A program made the position numbers and the translations under genes. This document shows, piece after piece, positions 16,164 to 24,586 of a stretch of 43,937 bases of DNA (positions are counted from its first letter, which is position 1; every line of letters starts with the position of its first letter). The DNA is from Candidatus Ornithomonoglobus intestinigallinarum (GTDB taxonomy: Bacteria; Bacillota; Clostridia; UBA1381), in assembly GCA_018715365.1 (NCBI GenBank), contig DVLU01000039.1, positions 1 to 43,937 of the forward strand. Direction: 5' to 3'. The notes beneath the pieces are model-generated. The model ran no database searches. It was not told the DNA's origin and was given only the letters and a program-made list of their open reading frames with translations.

Positions 16164-17048
16164 TTACATTTGCAATGATGCGATAAAGCTTTGGAAATCA
16201 AGCGGGAGCGGAGCGGAAAATTCAAGCCGCCCGCCCGTCACGGGATGTGTGAAGCTCATAAACGACGAATGGAGCGCGGTGCGCGGAAACAGCGTCCTGT
16301 CCTCCCTGCCGTAGAGCCAGTCGCCCAAAAGCGGATGGCCGATATGCGCCATATGGACGCGTATCTGATGCGTCCTTCCCGTTTCAAGACGCAGCTCGGC
16401 AAGCGTATAGCCGCCCGCCCGCATTATCGGCGTACAGTGCGTCACGGCGCGCCTTCCGTCCTCGGAAACGCACCGCTTCAGTATTCCGTCGCCGCATCTT
16501 GCAACAGGCGCGTCGATCGTAACAGGGCGCTCGATTTCCCCTTCGGCAATTGCCGTATACCGCCGTTCAAAATCCTCATGCAGCCCGCCGCAGAGCCTGT
16601 AATGCGCATATGCGTTTTTTGCCGCGCACATAAGCCCGGACGTATCCTTATCGAGCCTGTTCACGGCGCGGAATACGTGTTCCTCGCCCTTCTGCGCAAA
16701 ATAGTACATAAGCCCGTTTGCAAGCGTGTCGTCAAAATGCTTGTGCGACGGATGCGTTGCAACGCCCGCCGGCTTGTCTATTACGATTATATCCTCGTCC
16801 TCAAAAACAATCCCGAACGGTATTTTTTTCGGCACTATATTTTCCGATCTACCCTCCGAAAGCGTAAGCAGCAGGACGTCACCCGGCTGCAGAATATCGC
16901 ACGTGCGCGCATGTTTTTGATTTACGGTAATTCCGTTTTCCGTATTTTTTAAACGTTTTATTATCGTGCCGGACATTTTAAAATTATTTCTCAGGACGTC
17001 GTTTACGCTCACGGGAGCGCCGGCCCTGAATTCAAATACGCGGTTCAT
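16164..17048 (-). CDS. RluA family 23S rRNA pseudouridine synthase
   Basis: 294 residues. The N-terminal part (SVNDVLRNNFKMSGTIIKRL to QPGDVLLLTL) is an S4-like RNA-binding domain. The catalytic domain has VIDKPAGVATHPS and the catalytic Asp in VNRLDKDTSGL, then LETGRTHQIRVHMAHIGHPL. It isomerises uridines in 23S rRNA to pseudouridine; the exact site cannot be read from sequence. It is the last gene of the queuosine operon, 9 nt after folE. Confidence 0.95.
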   Translation of the reverse strand: MNRVFEFRAGAPVSVNDVLRNNFKMSGTIIKRLKNTENGITVNQKHARTCDILQPGDVLLLTLSEGRSENIVPKKIPFGIVFEDEDIIVIDKPAGVATHPSHKHFDDTLANGLMYYFAQKGEEHVFRAVNRLDKDTSGLMCAAKNAYAHYRLCGGLHEDFERRYTAIAEGEIERPVTIDAPVARCGDGILKRCVSEDGRRAVTHCTPIMRAGGYTLAELRLETGRTHQIRVHMAHIGHPLLGDWLYGREDRTLFPRTALHSSFMSFTHPVTGGRLEFSAPLPLDFQSFIASLQM

Positions 17049-17057
17049 TGCGGCAAG

Positions 17058-17636
17058 CTACTTGAGCAGGGCGTAAACTTCGTTCCGCAGCTCGTGGTCA
17101 ACGTCAAAGAGACCGCGTATTGCGGAGGTGCGCGTTTTTGCGCTTCTCGATTTTATGCCGCGCGCCGTCATGCAGCTGTGCTCGCCCTCGATTATGACAA
17201 TTACGTCCTCCGTGCCGCAGACCTTCTGCATTATTTCGGCAATATCGGAGCATATGCGCTCCTGAAGCTGAAGGCGCTTGGCAACCATATCGCATATACG
17301 CGCTATTTTCGAAAGCCCTATAACCTTGCCGTTCGGAATATAGCCGACATGGCAGCGCATATTGTACATCAGCGCAAGATGATGCTCGCAGTAGCTGAAC
17401 ACCTCAATATCCTTTACAAGCACAAGGTCGTTCGAACGGACGTCCTCAAAGCATTTGTTGAACATCTGCGCTATTTCGTCGTTTGTGTAGCGCATTCCCT
17501 CAAACACCTCGTCGTACATTCTCGCAACGCGGTCCGGCGTTTCGATAAGTCCCGGACGATGGGGGTCATCGCCGACGGCTTCTATAAGCATACGCACGGC
17601 AGCTTTTATTTTTTCGTGATCAAATTCCTTTTTCAC
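17058..17636 (-). CDS. folE: GTP cyclohydrolase I
   Basis: 192 residues, normal length. It converts GTP to 7,8-dihydroneopterin triphosphate. Zinc ligands are in YCEHHLALM and [11 protein letters not shown]; other motifs are [19 protein letters not shown] and RLQLQERI. Its place between queE and rluA suggests that its product feeds QueD for 7-deazaguanine synthesis as well as folate. It is 20 nt downstream of queE. Confidence 0.97.
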   Translation of the reverse strand: MKKEFDHEKIKAAVRMLIEAVGDDPHRPGLIETPDRVARMYDEVFEGMRYTNDEIAQMFNKCFEDVRSNDLVLVKDIEVFSYCEHHLALMYNMRCHVGYIPNGKVIGLSKIARICDMVAKRLQLQERICSDIAEIMQKVCGTEDVIVIIEGEHSCMTARGIKSRSAKTRTSAIRGLFDVDHELRNEVYALLK

Positions 17637-17656
17637 CGATTATCCTCCATTTATGT

Positions 17657-18355
17657 TTATACTCCGCGTTTTTCCGGATCCCATATAAATTTGTGTATCT
17701 GCAATTGAAAAACCACGTCCTTAAGCTCGGGGTCGGATATTATCATATCTATGACGTCCGACGGCTCGTATGCGCCGAACACCGTGCCGGCGTATATATG
17801 CGGCCGTTTCCCTTCGGGATAAAACGCGTTTATGCGCCGCACAACGTCCTTTGCTTTTTTTGCGTCCTCCCCGGAGCCTATAACAAGCTTCACAACGTCG
17901 CACGGGCGCAGGCTTTTGAAATTCCGCAAAAGCATTTTATCCTCCATGCCGCTCGACGGGAGCTTGTAGTCTATCGTAAAAAATATTTTGTCTTTATGCT
18001 TTACGCGCCCCGCAAATTCCGTTATATCGGCCGCGCCGTTCGTTTCGATATTCACCTCGCAGCCCGCTTCCGCAAGCATATCGCAAAGCTCCGGCGAATC
18101 CTTATGCAAAAGCGGTTCGCCGCCCGTGAGCGTTATGCGCCCGAAGCTCTTATCGGCCGCGTCAAACACTTCGCCGACGCTCATTTCCTTATAGCGGCAC
18201 GGTTCTTCCTCGCCGAAAAGCGCGTACAATGTATCGCAGTATGAGCAGCGCAGATTGCAGCCGGCAAGACGTATAAACGATACGGTCCGGCCGACGCGCA
18301 CGCCTTCGCCGTCTATGCTTGAAAATATTTCAACAACCTTCATAGCGTCCGTCAT
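17657..18355 (-). CDS. queE: 7-carboxy-7-deazaguanine synthase (radical SAM)
   Basis: 232 residues. The radical SAM cluster motif is GCNLRCSYCDTLYALFG (Cx3Cx2C). EIFSSIDGEGVRVGRTVSFI at the start and TLTGGEPLLH are QueE signatures. It rearranges 6-carboxytetrahydropterin to 7-carboxy-7-deazaguanine, the key ring contraction of the queuosine precursor pathway. Its start overlaps the end of queD by 4 nt. Confidence 0.97.
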   Translation of the reverse strand: MTDAMKVVEIFSSIDGEGVRVGRTVSFIRLAGCNLRCSYCDTLYALFGEEEPCRYKEMSVGEVFDAADKSFGRITLTGGEPLLHKDSPELCDMLAEAGCEVNIETNGAADITEFAGRVKHKDKIFFTIDYKLPSSGMEDKMLLRNFKSLRPCDVVKLVIGSGEDAKKAKDVVRRINAFYPEGKRPHIYAGTVFGAYEPSDVIDMIISDPELKDVVFQLQIHKFIWDPEKRGV

Positions 18356-18693
18356 TCCCCGCTTTTCTCATAGCTTGCGATATTATCGAGGCTTTCCTGC
18401 ACGTCAACGCGGTAGCAGTACGGCGCAAGCTCGTCGCATATATATTTTGCAAGATTTTCGGCTGTCGGGTTAAAGTCAGCGACTTCATTTATTACCTTAT
18501 GGTCAAACTTGTCGATTATTTTTTTCTTGATATGCGTAAAATCCATTATCATGCCGTTTTCATCAAGCGTTTCGCTTTTGAGATATACGTCGATTATCCA
18601 GTTATGGCCGTGCAGATTTGTGCATTTCGATTCGTAACCGAGAGCAAGCTTGTGCGCGGCGCTTATTTCAAGACGTTTTTTTACTTTGTACAT
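18352..18693 (-). CDS. queD: 6-carboxytetrahydropterin synthase
   Basis: 113 residues from the ATG at 18691-18693 ([16 protein letters not shown]), chosen for its GGAGATG ribosome binding site. The frame is open 19 codons further upstream into queC without one. Zinc-binding His residues are in SAAHKL and LHGHNW, with the catalytic Cys in [15 protein letters not shown] and DHKVINE follow. It converts dihydroneopterin triphosphate to 6-carboxytetrahydropterin. It overlaps queC by 13 nt and queE by 4 nt. Confidence 0.96.
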   Translation of the reverse strand: MYKVKKRLEISAAHKLALGYESKCTNLHGHNWIIDVYLKSETLDENGMIMDFTHIKKKIIDKFDHKVINEVADFNPTAENLAKYICDELAPYCYRVDVQESLDNIASYEKSGE

Positions 18694-19352
18694 TTTTTCA
18701 TCTCCATATATTCCTCGTAGCCCCTGCGCCTTAACGTACACGCTGGGCAATGGCCGCAGCCGTCGCCCGCAATGCCGTTATAGCACGTCAGCGTTTCGTT
18801 TTTTATAATATCAAGCACGCCGAGCCTGTCGGCAAGCTCCCACGTCTGCGCCTTTGTTATCCACATAAGCGGCGTGTGAATGACAAAATTGTAATCCATC
18901 GCAAGATTCAGCGTTACGTTTAACGATTTCACAAAAATATCGCGGCAGTCGGGATAGCCCGAAAAATCGGTTTCGCAAACTCCCGTTACAAGGTCGGTTA
19001 TACCGTGCGTTTTTGCGTATATCGCCGCATACGTCAAAAACAGCATGTTCCTGCCCTCGACAAAAGTGTTCGGCGGCGCGCCCTCGGGCTTTGTTTCCTC
19101 AACGGGAATATCGCTGCGCGTCAGCGAATTTGCGCTCAGCTTGTTTATTATCGGCGTTTCTGCCACCTCGTATTTGACGCCCGCTTTTTTCGCAATTTTT
19201 TCGGCGCATTCAAGCTCGAGCTTATGGCGCTGGCCGTAGTCGAAGCCTATCGCCGAAACGTTTTCTTTCCCGAAGCGGTCGATTGCCCAAAACAAGCACG
19301 TTGTGCTGTCCTGCCCGCCGCTTAAAACAACAAGCGCTTTTCTTGTTTTCAT
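18681..19352 (-). CDS. queC: 7-cyano-7-deazaguanine synthase
   Basis: 223 residues. The N-terminal PP-loop is [33 protein letters not shown] and [15 protein letters not shown] are QueC motifs. The zinc-binding Cys residues are in [19 protein letters not shown], near the C-terminus. It turns 7-carboxy-7-deazaguanine into preQ0 with ATP and ammonia. It lies 7 nt downstream of queF and overlaps queD. Confidence 0.97.
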   Translation of the reverse strand: MKTRKALVVLSGGQDSTTCLFWAIDRFGKENVSAIGFDYGQRHKLELECAEKIAKKAGVKYEVAETPIINKLSANSLTRSDIPVEETKPEGAPPNTFVEGRNMLFLTYAAIYAKTHGITDLVTGVCETDFSGYPDCRDIFVKSLNVTLNLAMDYNFVIHTPLMWITKAQTWELADRLGVLDIIKNETLTCYNGIAGDGCGHCPACTLRRRGYEEYMEMKKCTK

Positions 19353-19359
19353 TTTTATA

Positions 19360-19833
19360 TCACACCTCCGCCGCCGAAAATAATCTCTCCTCGGCTATCC
19401 TCTCGTATTTTGTTCCCCTGCGGCCGTAGTTGGCAAACGGGTATATCGCTATTCCGCCGCGCGGCGTGAATATCCCTCTGACCTCAAGATATTTCGGGTC
19501 CATAAGCTTAACAAGGTCCTTCATGATTATATTTATACAGTCCTCATGGAAGTCGCCGCTGTTTCTGAAGCTGAACAGATACAGCTTCAGCGATTTCGAT
19601 TCCACCATGCGTTTATCGGGAATGTAATTTATTATTATTTTCGCAAAATCGGGCTGCCCCGTTATCGGGCAGAGCGACGTAAATTCCGGGCAATTAAACG
19701 TTACCATGTAATCGTTATCGGGATGCTTGTTTACAAACGTTTCAAGCACCTCCGGCGAATACGTATCCGAATATTTTGTATTTTTGTTTCCGAGCAGCGT
19801 AAGGCCATCGCGCTCCGATTCCGTTCTTGGCAT
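19360..19833 (-). CDS. queF: NADPH-dependent preQ0 reductase
   Basis: 157 residues from the ATG at 19831-19833 ([15 protein letters not shown]), preceded by GGAGGACA. The open frame extends 13 codons further without support. This is the short (YkvM-type) QueF. The catalytic Cys is in [13 protein letters not shown], and the NADPH-binding QueF motif is [14 protein letters not shown]. It reduces the nitrile of preQ0 to the amine of preQ1, which tRNA-guanine transglycosylase inserts at tRNA position 34. It completes the GTP-to-preQ1 set in this operon. Confidence 0.97.
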   Translation of the reverse strand: MPRTESERDGLTLLGNKNTKYSDTYSPEVLETFVNKHPDNDYMVTFNCPEFTSLCPITGQPDFAKIIINYIPDKRMVESKSLKLYLFSFRNSGDFHEDCINIIMKDLVKLMDPKYLEVRGIFTPRGGIAIYPFANYGRRGTKYERIAEERLFSAAEV

Positions 19834-19856
19834 TTTTTGTCCTCCTGTTCGATAAG

Positions 19857-20696
19857 CTATTCCATAAGCCATTTCATTTTCTGCTTTGTTGCATGGCGCA
19901 TTATGTTTTTTAATTCCTCCCTGTCGCCGTTTTCAACGGCAAGCCTTATTTTTTTAAGGCTCTGCTCCGTTTCGGCTATGCGTTTTGAGAGAGCGTCTTT
20001 GTTTTCGCAGAAAAGCTCGCTCCACATTTCCTCGTTTATTACGGCAACGCGCGTGCAGTCCCTCAGGCTTCCCGCGCTGAAAAACGTTGAACGCTCTATC
20101 ATCGGGTTATCGCACAGCGCAACGGCAACAACGTGCATGAGCTGGCTCGTGTACGCAATTATTTCGTCATGCTCCGCGGGCGTTGTTGTAACAACGTGCG
20201 CACAGCCGATATATTCGGCAAGCTCGCGTATGAGCGCAACGCTCTCCGGCTTGTTTTTCCTTGTCGGCGTTATGAGAAACGATGCGCCCTCAAAAAGCGT
20301 GTCGGTGGAGCTTTGATAGCCGCCCACCTCGCGCCCCGCCATCGGATGCGCACCAACAAAGTCAACGCCCGGCGGCAGTATTTTTTCAAGCTCGCGCACC
20401 ATATAGCCCTTTACGCCCGAAACGTCGGTTATAACCGCGCCGGGCTTTATATGCTCAAGATTGTTTCTGACAAATTCTATATTAAGCTCGGGATACAGGC
20501 AAAGGATTATCAGATCGGCATCGTCAAACACCTCCGCGGCGTTTACCGAGCCTTCGTCTATTGCACCGTCGTGCTTTGCAAGCAGCAGCGTATCGGCCGT
20601 TCTGTTGTACGCCGAAACGGTGCAGTTATGAAAGCCGCGAAGCCGCCTTGCAATCGATCCGCCTATAAGCCCCAATCCTATAACGGCAATTTTCAT
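19857..20696 (-). CDS. tyrA: Prephenate dehydrogenase
   Basis: 279 residues. The Rossmann NAD motif is [15 protein letters not shown] at the N-terminus. [13 protein letters not shown] contains the catalytic and substrate-binding residues of TyrA. It oxidatively decarboxylates prephenate to 4-hydroxyphenylpyruvate for tyrosine synthesis. No chorismate mutase or ACT domain is attached. It is the first gene of the operon that continues into queF, an uncommon partnership with no obvious metabolic link. Confidence 0.95.
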   Translation of the reverse strand: MKIAVIGLGLIGGSIARRLRGFHNCTVSAYNRTADTLLLAKHDGAIDEGSVNAAEVFDDADLIILCLYPELNIEFVRNNLEHIKPGAVITDVSGVKGYMVRELEKILPPGVDFVGAHPMAGREVGGYQSSTDTLFEGASFLITPTRKNKPESVALIRELAEYIGCAHVVTTTPAEHDEIIAYTSQLMHVVAVALCDNPMIERSTFFSAGSLRDCTRVAVINEEMWSELFCENKDALSKRIAETEQSLKKIRLAVENGDREELKNIMRHATKQKMKWLME

Positions 20697-20753
20697 TACG
20701 TTCCTCCAATGCTGTTAAACAAAAGCCTGCGCTTCGTTTAAGTTATCCATATA

Positions 20754-20782
20754 ATTATACCACAGAAAATCAAAAATGTGAA
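20754..20782 (-). promoter_or_regulatory. Promoter of the tyrA-que operon
   Basis: Minus strand: -35 TTCACA (20777-20782), 17-nt spacer, perfect -10 TATAAT (20754-20759). The leader of about 50 nt has no preQ1 riboswitch that I can recognise, so queuosine feedback is not evident here. Confidence 0.75.
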
Positions 20783-20820
20783 TACCCGAACGGAAAGTTT
20801 TACGAAGAAAAAGAAAAATG

Positions 20821-20860
20821 CGAATATTTGTTTGACAAACGAACACAAATATGGTATTAT
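20821..20860 (+). promoter_or_regulatory. lexA promoter with SOS box
   Basis: -35 TTGACA (20832-20837), 17-nt spacer, -10 TATTAT (20855-20860). CGAATATTTGTTTG at 20821-20834 fits the Gram-positive LexA box CGAAC-N4-GTTYG with one mismatch in the left arm, and it overlaps the -35. LexA would thus repress its own gene. Confidence 0.8.
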
Positions 20861-20866
20861 ATTTAC

Positions 20867-20919
20867 GTGGGGGCTCCGCCCCCACACCCCCGCAGAGCGC
20901 CGCTTTTCAGATAAAGCGG
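20867..20919 (+). repeat. Two hairpins at the 5' end of the lexA transcript (modular repeat, copy 3)
   Basis: GTGGGGGCTCCGCCCCCAC at 20867-20885 is a perfect module A hairpin placed where transcription should start, 7 nt after the -10. A second hairpin, CCGCTTT TCAGAT AAAGCGG, is at 20900-20919 and resembles module C. They make a structured lexA leader. Confidence 0.75.
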
Positions 20920-20953
20920 GCGGATAACGATAATAAAGACAGGGAGATACATT

Positions 20954-21580
20954 ATGTCAAGAATAACCGAAAAAGACCGTGAAATAATGGACTTCATATA
21001 TAAATTCGGACGCAGAAACGGCTTCCCGCCGACGGTGCGCGAAATATGCGGCGCGGTTGGGCTTGCCTCAACGGCAACCGTTCATTCGCGTCTTAAAAAG
21101 CTCGAAAGAGAGGGCTTTATAGAACACGAGGATTCAAAAAACCGCTCGCTGCGGCTTGTGAATTACACTCCCGAGGAGGAGGTTGCGGACAGAAGCTCCG
21201 AAAGGTATCTCGACGTTCCCGTTTACGGCAAGGTTACGGCCGGGCTGCCGATAACGGCAATACAGGATAATTCCGAAACCTTCCCTCTGCCGATGAATTT
21301 CGTCGGGAACAAAAATATTTTTATGCTTAAGGTCAGCGGCGAATCGATGATAAACGCCGCAATACTCGACGGTGATTTTATAATCGTTGAGGAGCAGCCG
21401 ACGGCGGAAAACGGCGACATAGTTGTCGCGCTCGTAAACGACGACGAAGCGACCGTCAAAACGTTTTACAAGGAAAAAGGCCATTTCAGGCTTCAGCCCG
21501 AAAACGATACGATGGACCCTATAATCGTTGACCAGGTAACGGTAATAGGCAAGGTTATAGGCGTATTCAGAATGCTCTGA
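20954..21580 (+). CDS. lexA: LexA repressor
   Basis: 208 residues. The N-terminal winged helix (KDREIMDFIYKFGRRNGFPP, TVREICGAVGLASTATVHSR) binds SOS boxes. The C-terminal peptidase has the Ala96-Gly97 cleavage site in VTAGLP, Ser131 in VSGESM and Lys169 in TVKTF. It represses DNA-damage genes until RecA filaments trigger self-cleavage. The gene has its own promoter, overlapped by an SOS box, and a strong terminator. An AGGGAGATAC site precedes the ATG. Confidence 0.98.
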   Translation: MSRITEKDREIMDFIYKFGRRNGFPPTVREICGAVGLASTATVHSRLKKLEREGFIEHEDSKNRSLRLVNYTPEEEVADRSSERYLDVPVYGKVTAGLPITAIQDNSETFPLPMNFVGNKNIFMLKVSGESMINAAILDGDFIIVEEQPTAENGDIVVALVNDDEATVKTFYKEKGHFRLQPENDTMDPIIVDQVTVIGKVIGVFRML

Positions 21581-21588
21581 TTCACCGC

Positions 21589-21624
21589 ATAAGCGGCGGG
21601 CAAAAGCCCGCCGCTTATTGTTTT
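21589..21624 (+). terminator. Terminator of lexA
   Basis: A 13-bp perfect stem (21589-21601 with 21606-21618), loop AAAA, followed by TGTTTTA. Confidence 0.9.
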
Positions 21625-21668
21625 ATCAAGTTATAGGAAAAGAGGAGATAAGTCTTTTTTTATTAAAT

Positions 21669-24221
21669 TTATTTTACGATAACCGCTTCTTCAACAACGT
21701 CCTTATAAAGCTTCAGGAACACCCTGTTGCCCTCGTCGTCATCGAATGCGCGTATATCGCCGGCGTCGGCAGCTTCAACGTTGTTTCTCGGGAGCGTTGT
21801 GTCAACAATATAAACCTTAACGTCCTCCGAAAGCGTATGATTTGCCTCGTCCTCGTCATCCACCGTAACGTTTATCGAATCGGTAAACTTCTTTGTGACC
21901 TTGCCGTATATTGTTTTGAGATTTTCAACAGGCTCCTCCGAAGCCTCGGTATCCTTTGTTTCAATATCAAAGAGCACTCTCACGCTTACGATCTCGCCCT
22001 TTGAATTTGTCTTGTACTGAATAAGGTCTCCGGCTTCGAGCTGCGCGTCGTCATCCTTCTCAAGCACCGTATCGTCCGCCGCGTAGAGCTTCTTTTCCTC
22101 GCCGTCAACAAGCGCCGTCAAAAGCTCCGTGCGTTCGCCGTCGGAATTTACGGCAGACGAAACCTGCTTAACAACCGCCAGCGGGCTGTCCGCATTCGCA
22201 ACGAGCGCCGAATTTGTGAGCACTATAACTCTTGCCGTATAGCTCTCCGTCATGTCGTAAACGTGCGCGTCGTAGCTCTGTCCGTCCTCAAATACCGACT
22301 TATCGAGTATTTCATACTCCGTCGAATCGTTCGGTATCCCGAACACTATCGTCCGGCTGTCAACTCTTACGTTGCCGAGCTTTGAAAGGTCCGCATCGTA
22401 TACGGCGTCGTCAAGCTTGTGGTTAAGCGTAAACTTATCCTTGTTCACCTTGCCTGTCGAGGAATTGTCAACGGCCGTGTTTATGCTTGTGAGCATACCG
22501 TCCGAATTTTCCTCAAACGTCACAAGCTGCTTCTTTGCCGCGCCGTCGGAAACGAGCGACGTCACGGCCGACGCTGCCGTTACCGTTGTGCCGTTAAAGC
22601 GTATTTTCGCGTTTGCGTTATACGTTTTTGTTTCGCCGTTTTTCGTGTACAGCTTAAACGAAGACACCTCCGTGCCGCTGTTTGTATACGCGTTCATAAG
22701 ATAAGCGTAATTTGAGCTGAGCGCGGACGTTGTGTCGGCAGCCGCAATTCTGCCCGATGCGTCAAGATAGAACGTGCCCTTAACGCCGACCTCAAGCAGC
22801 TCCGTATAATTCTTCGCAATCTTATAACGCTCGCCGCCTATATAAACGCCCTCGTCGTCCTTTGACGTTATCGTGCCTTCAACGCTGTTTGACGATACCG
22901 TTATCGAATACAGCGACTTGTCCTCGCTCTCGTATACGGAAAGCACGTCAAACTCCCTAAGCTCGCTTATATTTATATCCTTGCCGCCCTTCTTCAGCGT
23001 AAAATCAACGCTGTCGTCAAGCTTGAGCGTGCCGCTGCCGTACTTATCCACTATCTTGTTTGAGGACGTTACGCTGTCAACAACGATATTCTTATACTCG
23101 TTTACAAAAACGATGTCGTATTTTGAATCCTTTGTTGTATCGAGCAGCACAATCGAGCCTTCCCTGTCGGAAAAATCAAGCTTGTCCTCGTTAAAATCTA
23201 TTTTTCTGCCGTTGTATATCATAACGGCGTCGGCTGCTATCTCGGCAACGTTCTTCTGCGTTGTTGTTTCGCTTCTGAAATATTCTATCGCCTTGTTTTC
23301 ACCGCGCGTAGTCACCTTGCTGAACAGCTCCGGCGTTATTTCAACCGTCGCGTTCTGACCGTTCCTGGGAACCGCAAGCGTTACAACCTCATCTCCCGAA
23401 TTTGTCGTCTGAAGATAATACACAACGTTAAAGCCGAGCAGATTTGCAAAATCGCCGTCCGCCTTATAAAGCGACTTGTCTATTCTCACATATCCGTCCG
23501 AAGCGGCCTGCAGCCCGTCTATCGACGCACCGCCCGCCGACGTTATCTGACCCTCGAGCTTTTGAACCTTCAGCCTGTCCTTAAGCAGCGTCTTGTCGGT
23601 TATCTCATATTTCGAGTTCGGCCCGAAGCCCGTCTGCTCCATAAGATTTGCCTCAAGCGCATTTTCCGTCAGGAACGCAACGTTGCCTCTTGTGATGTCC
23701 TCGCCTGCCGACGCCTTTACGTTATCGGCAAGACCGGCAGCCGTGCCGGCCGTCATATAGCCGTTCGGGAAACCGCCCTTTGACTTTGCGGCCTCCTCGT
23801 AGCCCGTTGCACGGACAAATATCGTCATCGCCTCGGCGTACATTATGCTGTCGTCGGGACGGAAATTGCCGTCTCCGTCGCCCTTAAGCAGCCCCAGGCT
23901 CGTCGCAACGTTGATATAGCCGTTTGCCCAGTGGCTTGACGGCACGTCTTTAAAATTGCTTGCTCTCGAAGCCTTCGACGCCGCCGACTCCATGCCCATC
24001 GCATGAACGGCCATTTTTGCAACCTCGCTTCTTGTTATCGTGTCCTCAAGCCTGAACGTGCCGTTGTCGTCGCCCACCATTATTTTAAGGGCGTTGAGCA
24101 CTCTTACGGGCTCCTCATAACGCGTACCTGCCACATCCGACGGCAGCGCCGCAAATGCGTTTACGCTTGCCGCAAACGCCGCTGCCGAAAGCACGGAACA
24201 AAGAACCTTCTTTAAATTCAT
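21669..24221 (-). CDS. Large SLH-domain surface protein
   Basis: 850 residues. A signal peptide (MNLKKVLCSVLSAAAFAASVNAFA) is followed by three S-layer homology units over about residues 28-200: GTFRLEDTITRSEVAKMAVH, FKDVPSSHWANGYINVATSL, GNFRPDDSIMYAEAMTIFVR and DITRGNVAFLTENAL. SLH domains bind pyruvylated secondary cell-wall polymers. The remaining 650 residues are rich in Thr, Ser, Val, Asp and Lys, with repeated beta-type stretches but no enzyme motif seen. It is probably an S-layer or major surface protein. It has its own promoter, a long structured leader and an AGGAGG site, suggesting strong expression. Confidence 0.9.
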   Translation of the reverse strand: MNLKKVLCSVLSAAAFAASVNAFAALPSDVAGTRYEEPVRVLNALKIMVGDDNGTFRLEDTITRSEVAKMAVHAMGMESAASKASRASNFKDVPSSHWANGYINVATSLGLLKGDGDGNFRPDDSIMYAEAMTIFVRATGYEEAAKSKGGFPNGYMTAGTAAGLADNVKASAGEDITRGNVAFLTENALEANLMEQTGFGPNSKYEITDKTLLKDRLKVQKLEGQITSAGGASIDGLQAASDGYVRIDKSLYKADGDFANLLGFNVVYYLQTTNSGDEVVTLAVPRNGQNATVEITPELFSKVTTRGENKAIEYFRSETTTQKNVAEIAADAVMIYNGRKIDFNEDKLDFSDREGSIVLLDTTKDSKYDIVFVNEYKNIVVDSVTSSNKIVDKYGSGTLKLDDSVDFTLKKGGKDINISELREFDVLSVYESEDKSLYSITVSSNSVEGTITSKDDEGVYIGGERYKIAKNYTELLEVGVKGTFYLDASGRIAAADTTSALSSNYAYLMNAYTNSGTEVSSFKLYTKNGETKTYNANAKIRFNGTTVTAASAVTSLVSDGAAKKQLVTFEENSDGMLTSINTAVDNSSTGKVNKDKFTLNHKLDDAVYDADLSKLGNVRVDSRTIVFGIPNDSTEYEILDKSVFEDGQSYDAHVYDMTESYTARVIVLTNSALVANADSPLAVVKQVSSAVNSDGERTELLTALVDGEEKKLYAADDTVLEKDDDAQLEAGDLIQYKTNSKGEIVSVRVLFDIETKDTEASEEPVENLKTIYGKVTKKFTDSINVTVDDEDEANHTLSEDVKVYIVDTTLPRNNVEAADAGDIRAFDDDEGNRVFLKLYKDVVEEAVIVK

Positions 24222-24359
24222 AAAATGTCCTCCTTTTATCCTTCCCGGAAAGCGCGCCGATGCGGCTCTCCGGCGGGCCGCCGCCTTTGGCGTGGCCCCG
24301 AACCTTTTAGCCTCCGAGGTCTACATAACTCGCTTTTCGGTGTGTTATGTCGACCACGC
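24222..24359 (-). promoter_or_regulatory. Structured 5' leader of the large SLH gene, class unknown
   Basis: From the predicted start point the RNA can fold as a three-way junction. P1 pairs 24352-24359 with 24290-24297 (GCGTGGTC with GGCCACGC). P2 pairs 24344-24350 with 24323-24329 (ACATAAC with GTTATGT, 14-nt loop). P3 pairs 24317-24320 with 24302-24305. A GC hairpin (GGCGG GCCG CCGCC) and the AGGAGG site follow. It does not match any riboswitch consensus that I remember. Confidence 0.55.
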
Positions 24360-24364
24360 TTGTA

Positions 24365-24393
24365 ATGATACACGAGATTATGCGTTTTTTCAA
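24365..24393 (-). promoter_or_regulatory. Promoter of the large SLH gene
   Basis: Minus strand: -35 TTGAAA (24388-24393), 17-nt spacer, -10 TATCAT (24365-24370). Between this promoter and the hairpin at 24530 (24394-24529) the sequence is AT-rich; I see no gene in it. Confidence 0.7.
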
Positions 24394-24529
24394 GTAATAA
24401 TTTTTGGAAATTCAAAAAGCTGTGATTTTATTTTATATAGAAGGAATGTGATTTTTTTAACGAAATAGCGGGAATGAAGGCTATATTTACATAGAAATCC
24501 TCGGTGCGGCGGCGCTCAGCGGGCGGCAA

Positions 24530-24571
24530 TCGCCGAACAGACAACAGCCGCCTTATCCAAAGGCGGCTGTT
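24530..24571 (-). repeat. Module C repeat forming a hairpin after gpmI (copy 4)
   Basis: AACAGCCGCCTT at 24543-24554 pairs perfectly with AAGGCGGCTGTT at 24560-24571. Read on the minus strand, 24530-24558 repeats module C of copy 1 (ATAAGGCGGCTGTT onward through CTGTTCGGCGA). It lies 16 nt after the gpmI stop and could end that transcript, though there is no T run. Confidence 0.7.
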
Positions 24572-24586
24572 CCCACAAAAATAAAA

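Noticed and set aside
20697..20753. preQ1 riboswitch in the leader of the tyrA-que operon
   Set aside because: The short leader lacks the conserved loop and A-rich tail of preQ1-I and is too short for other classes.
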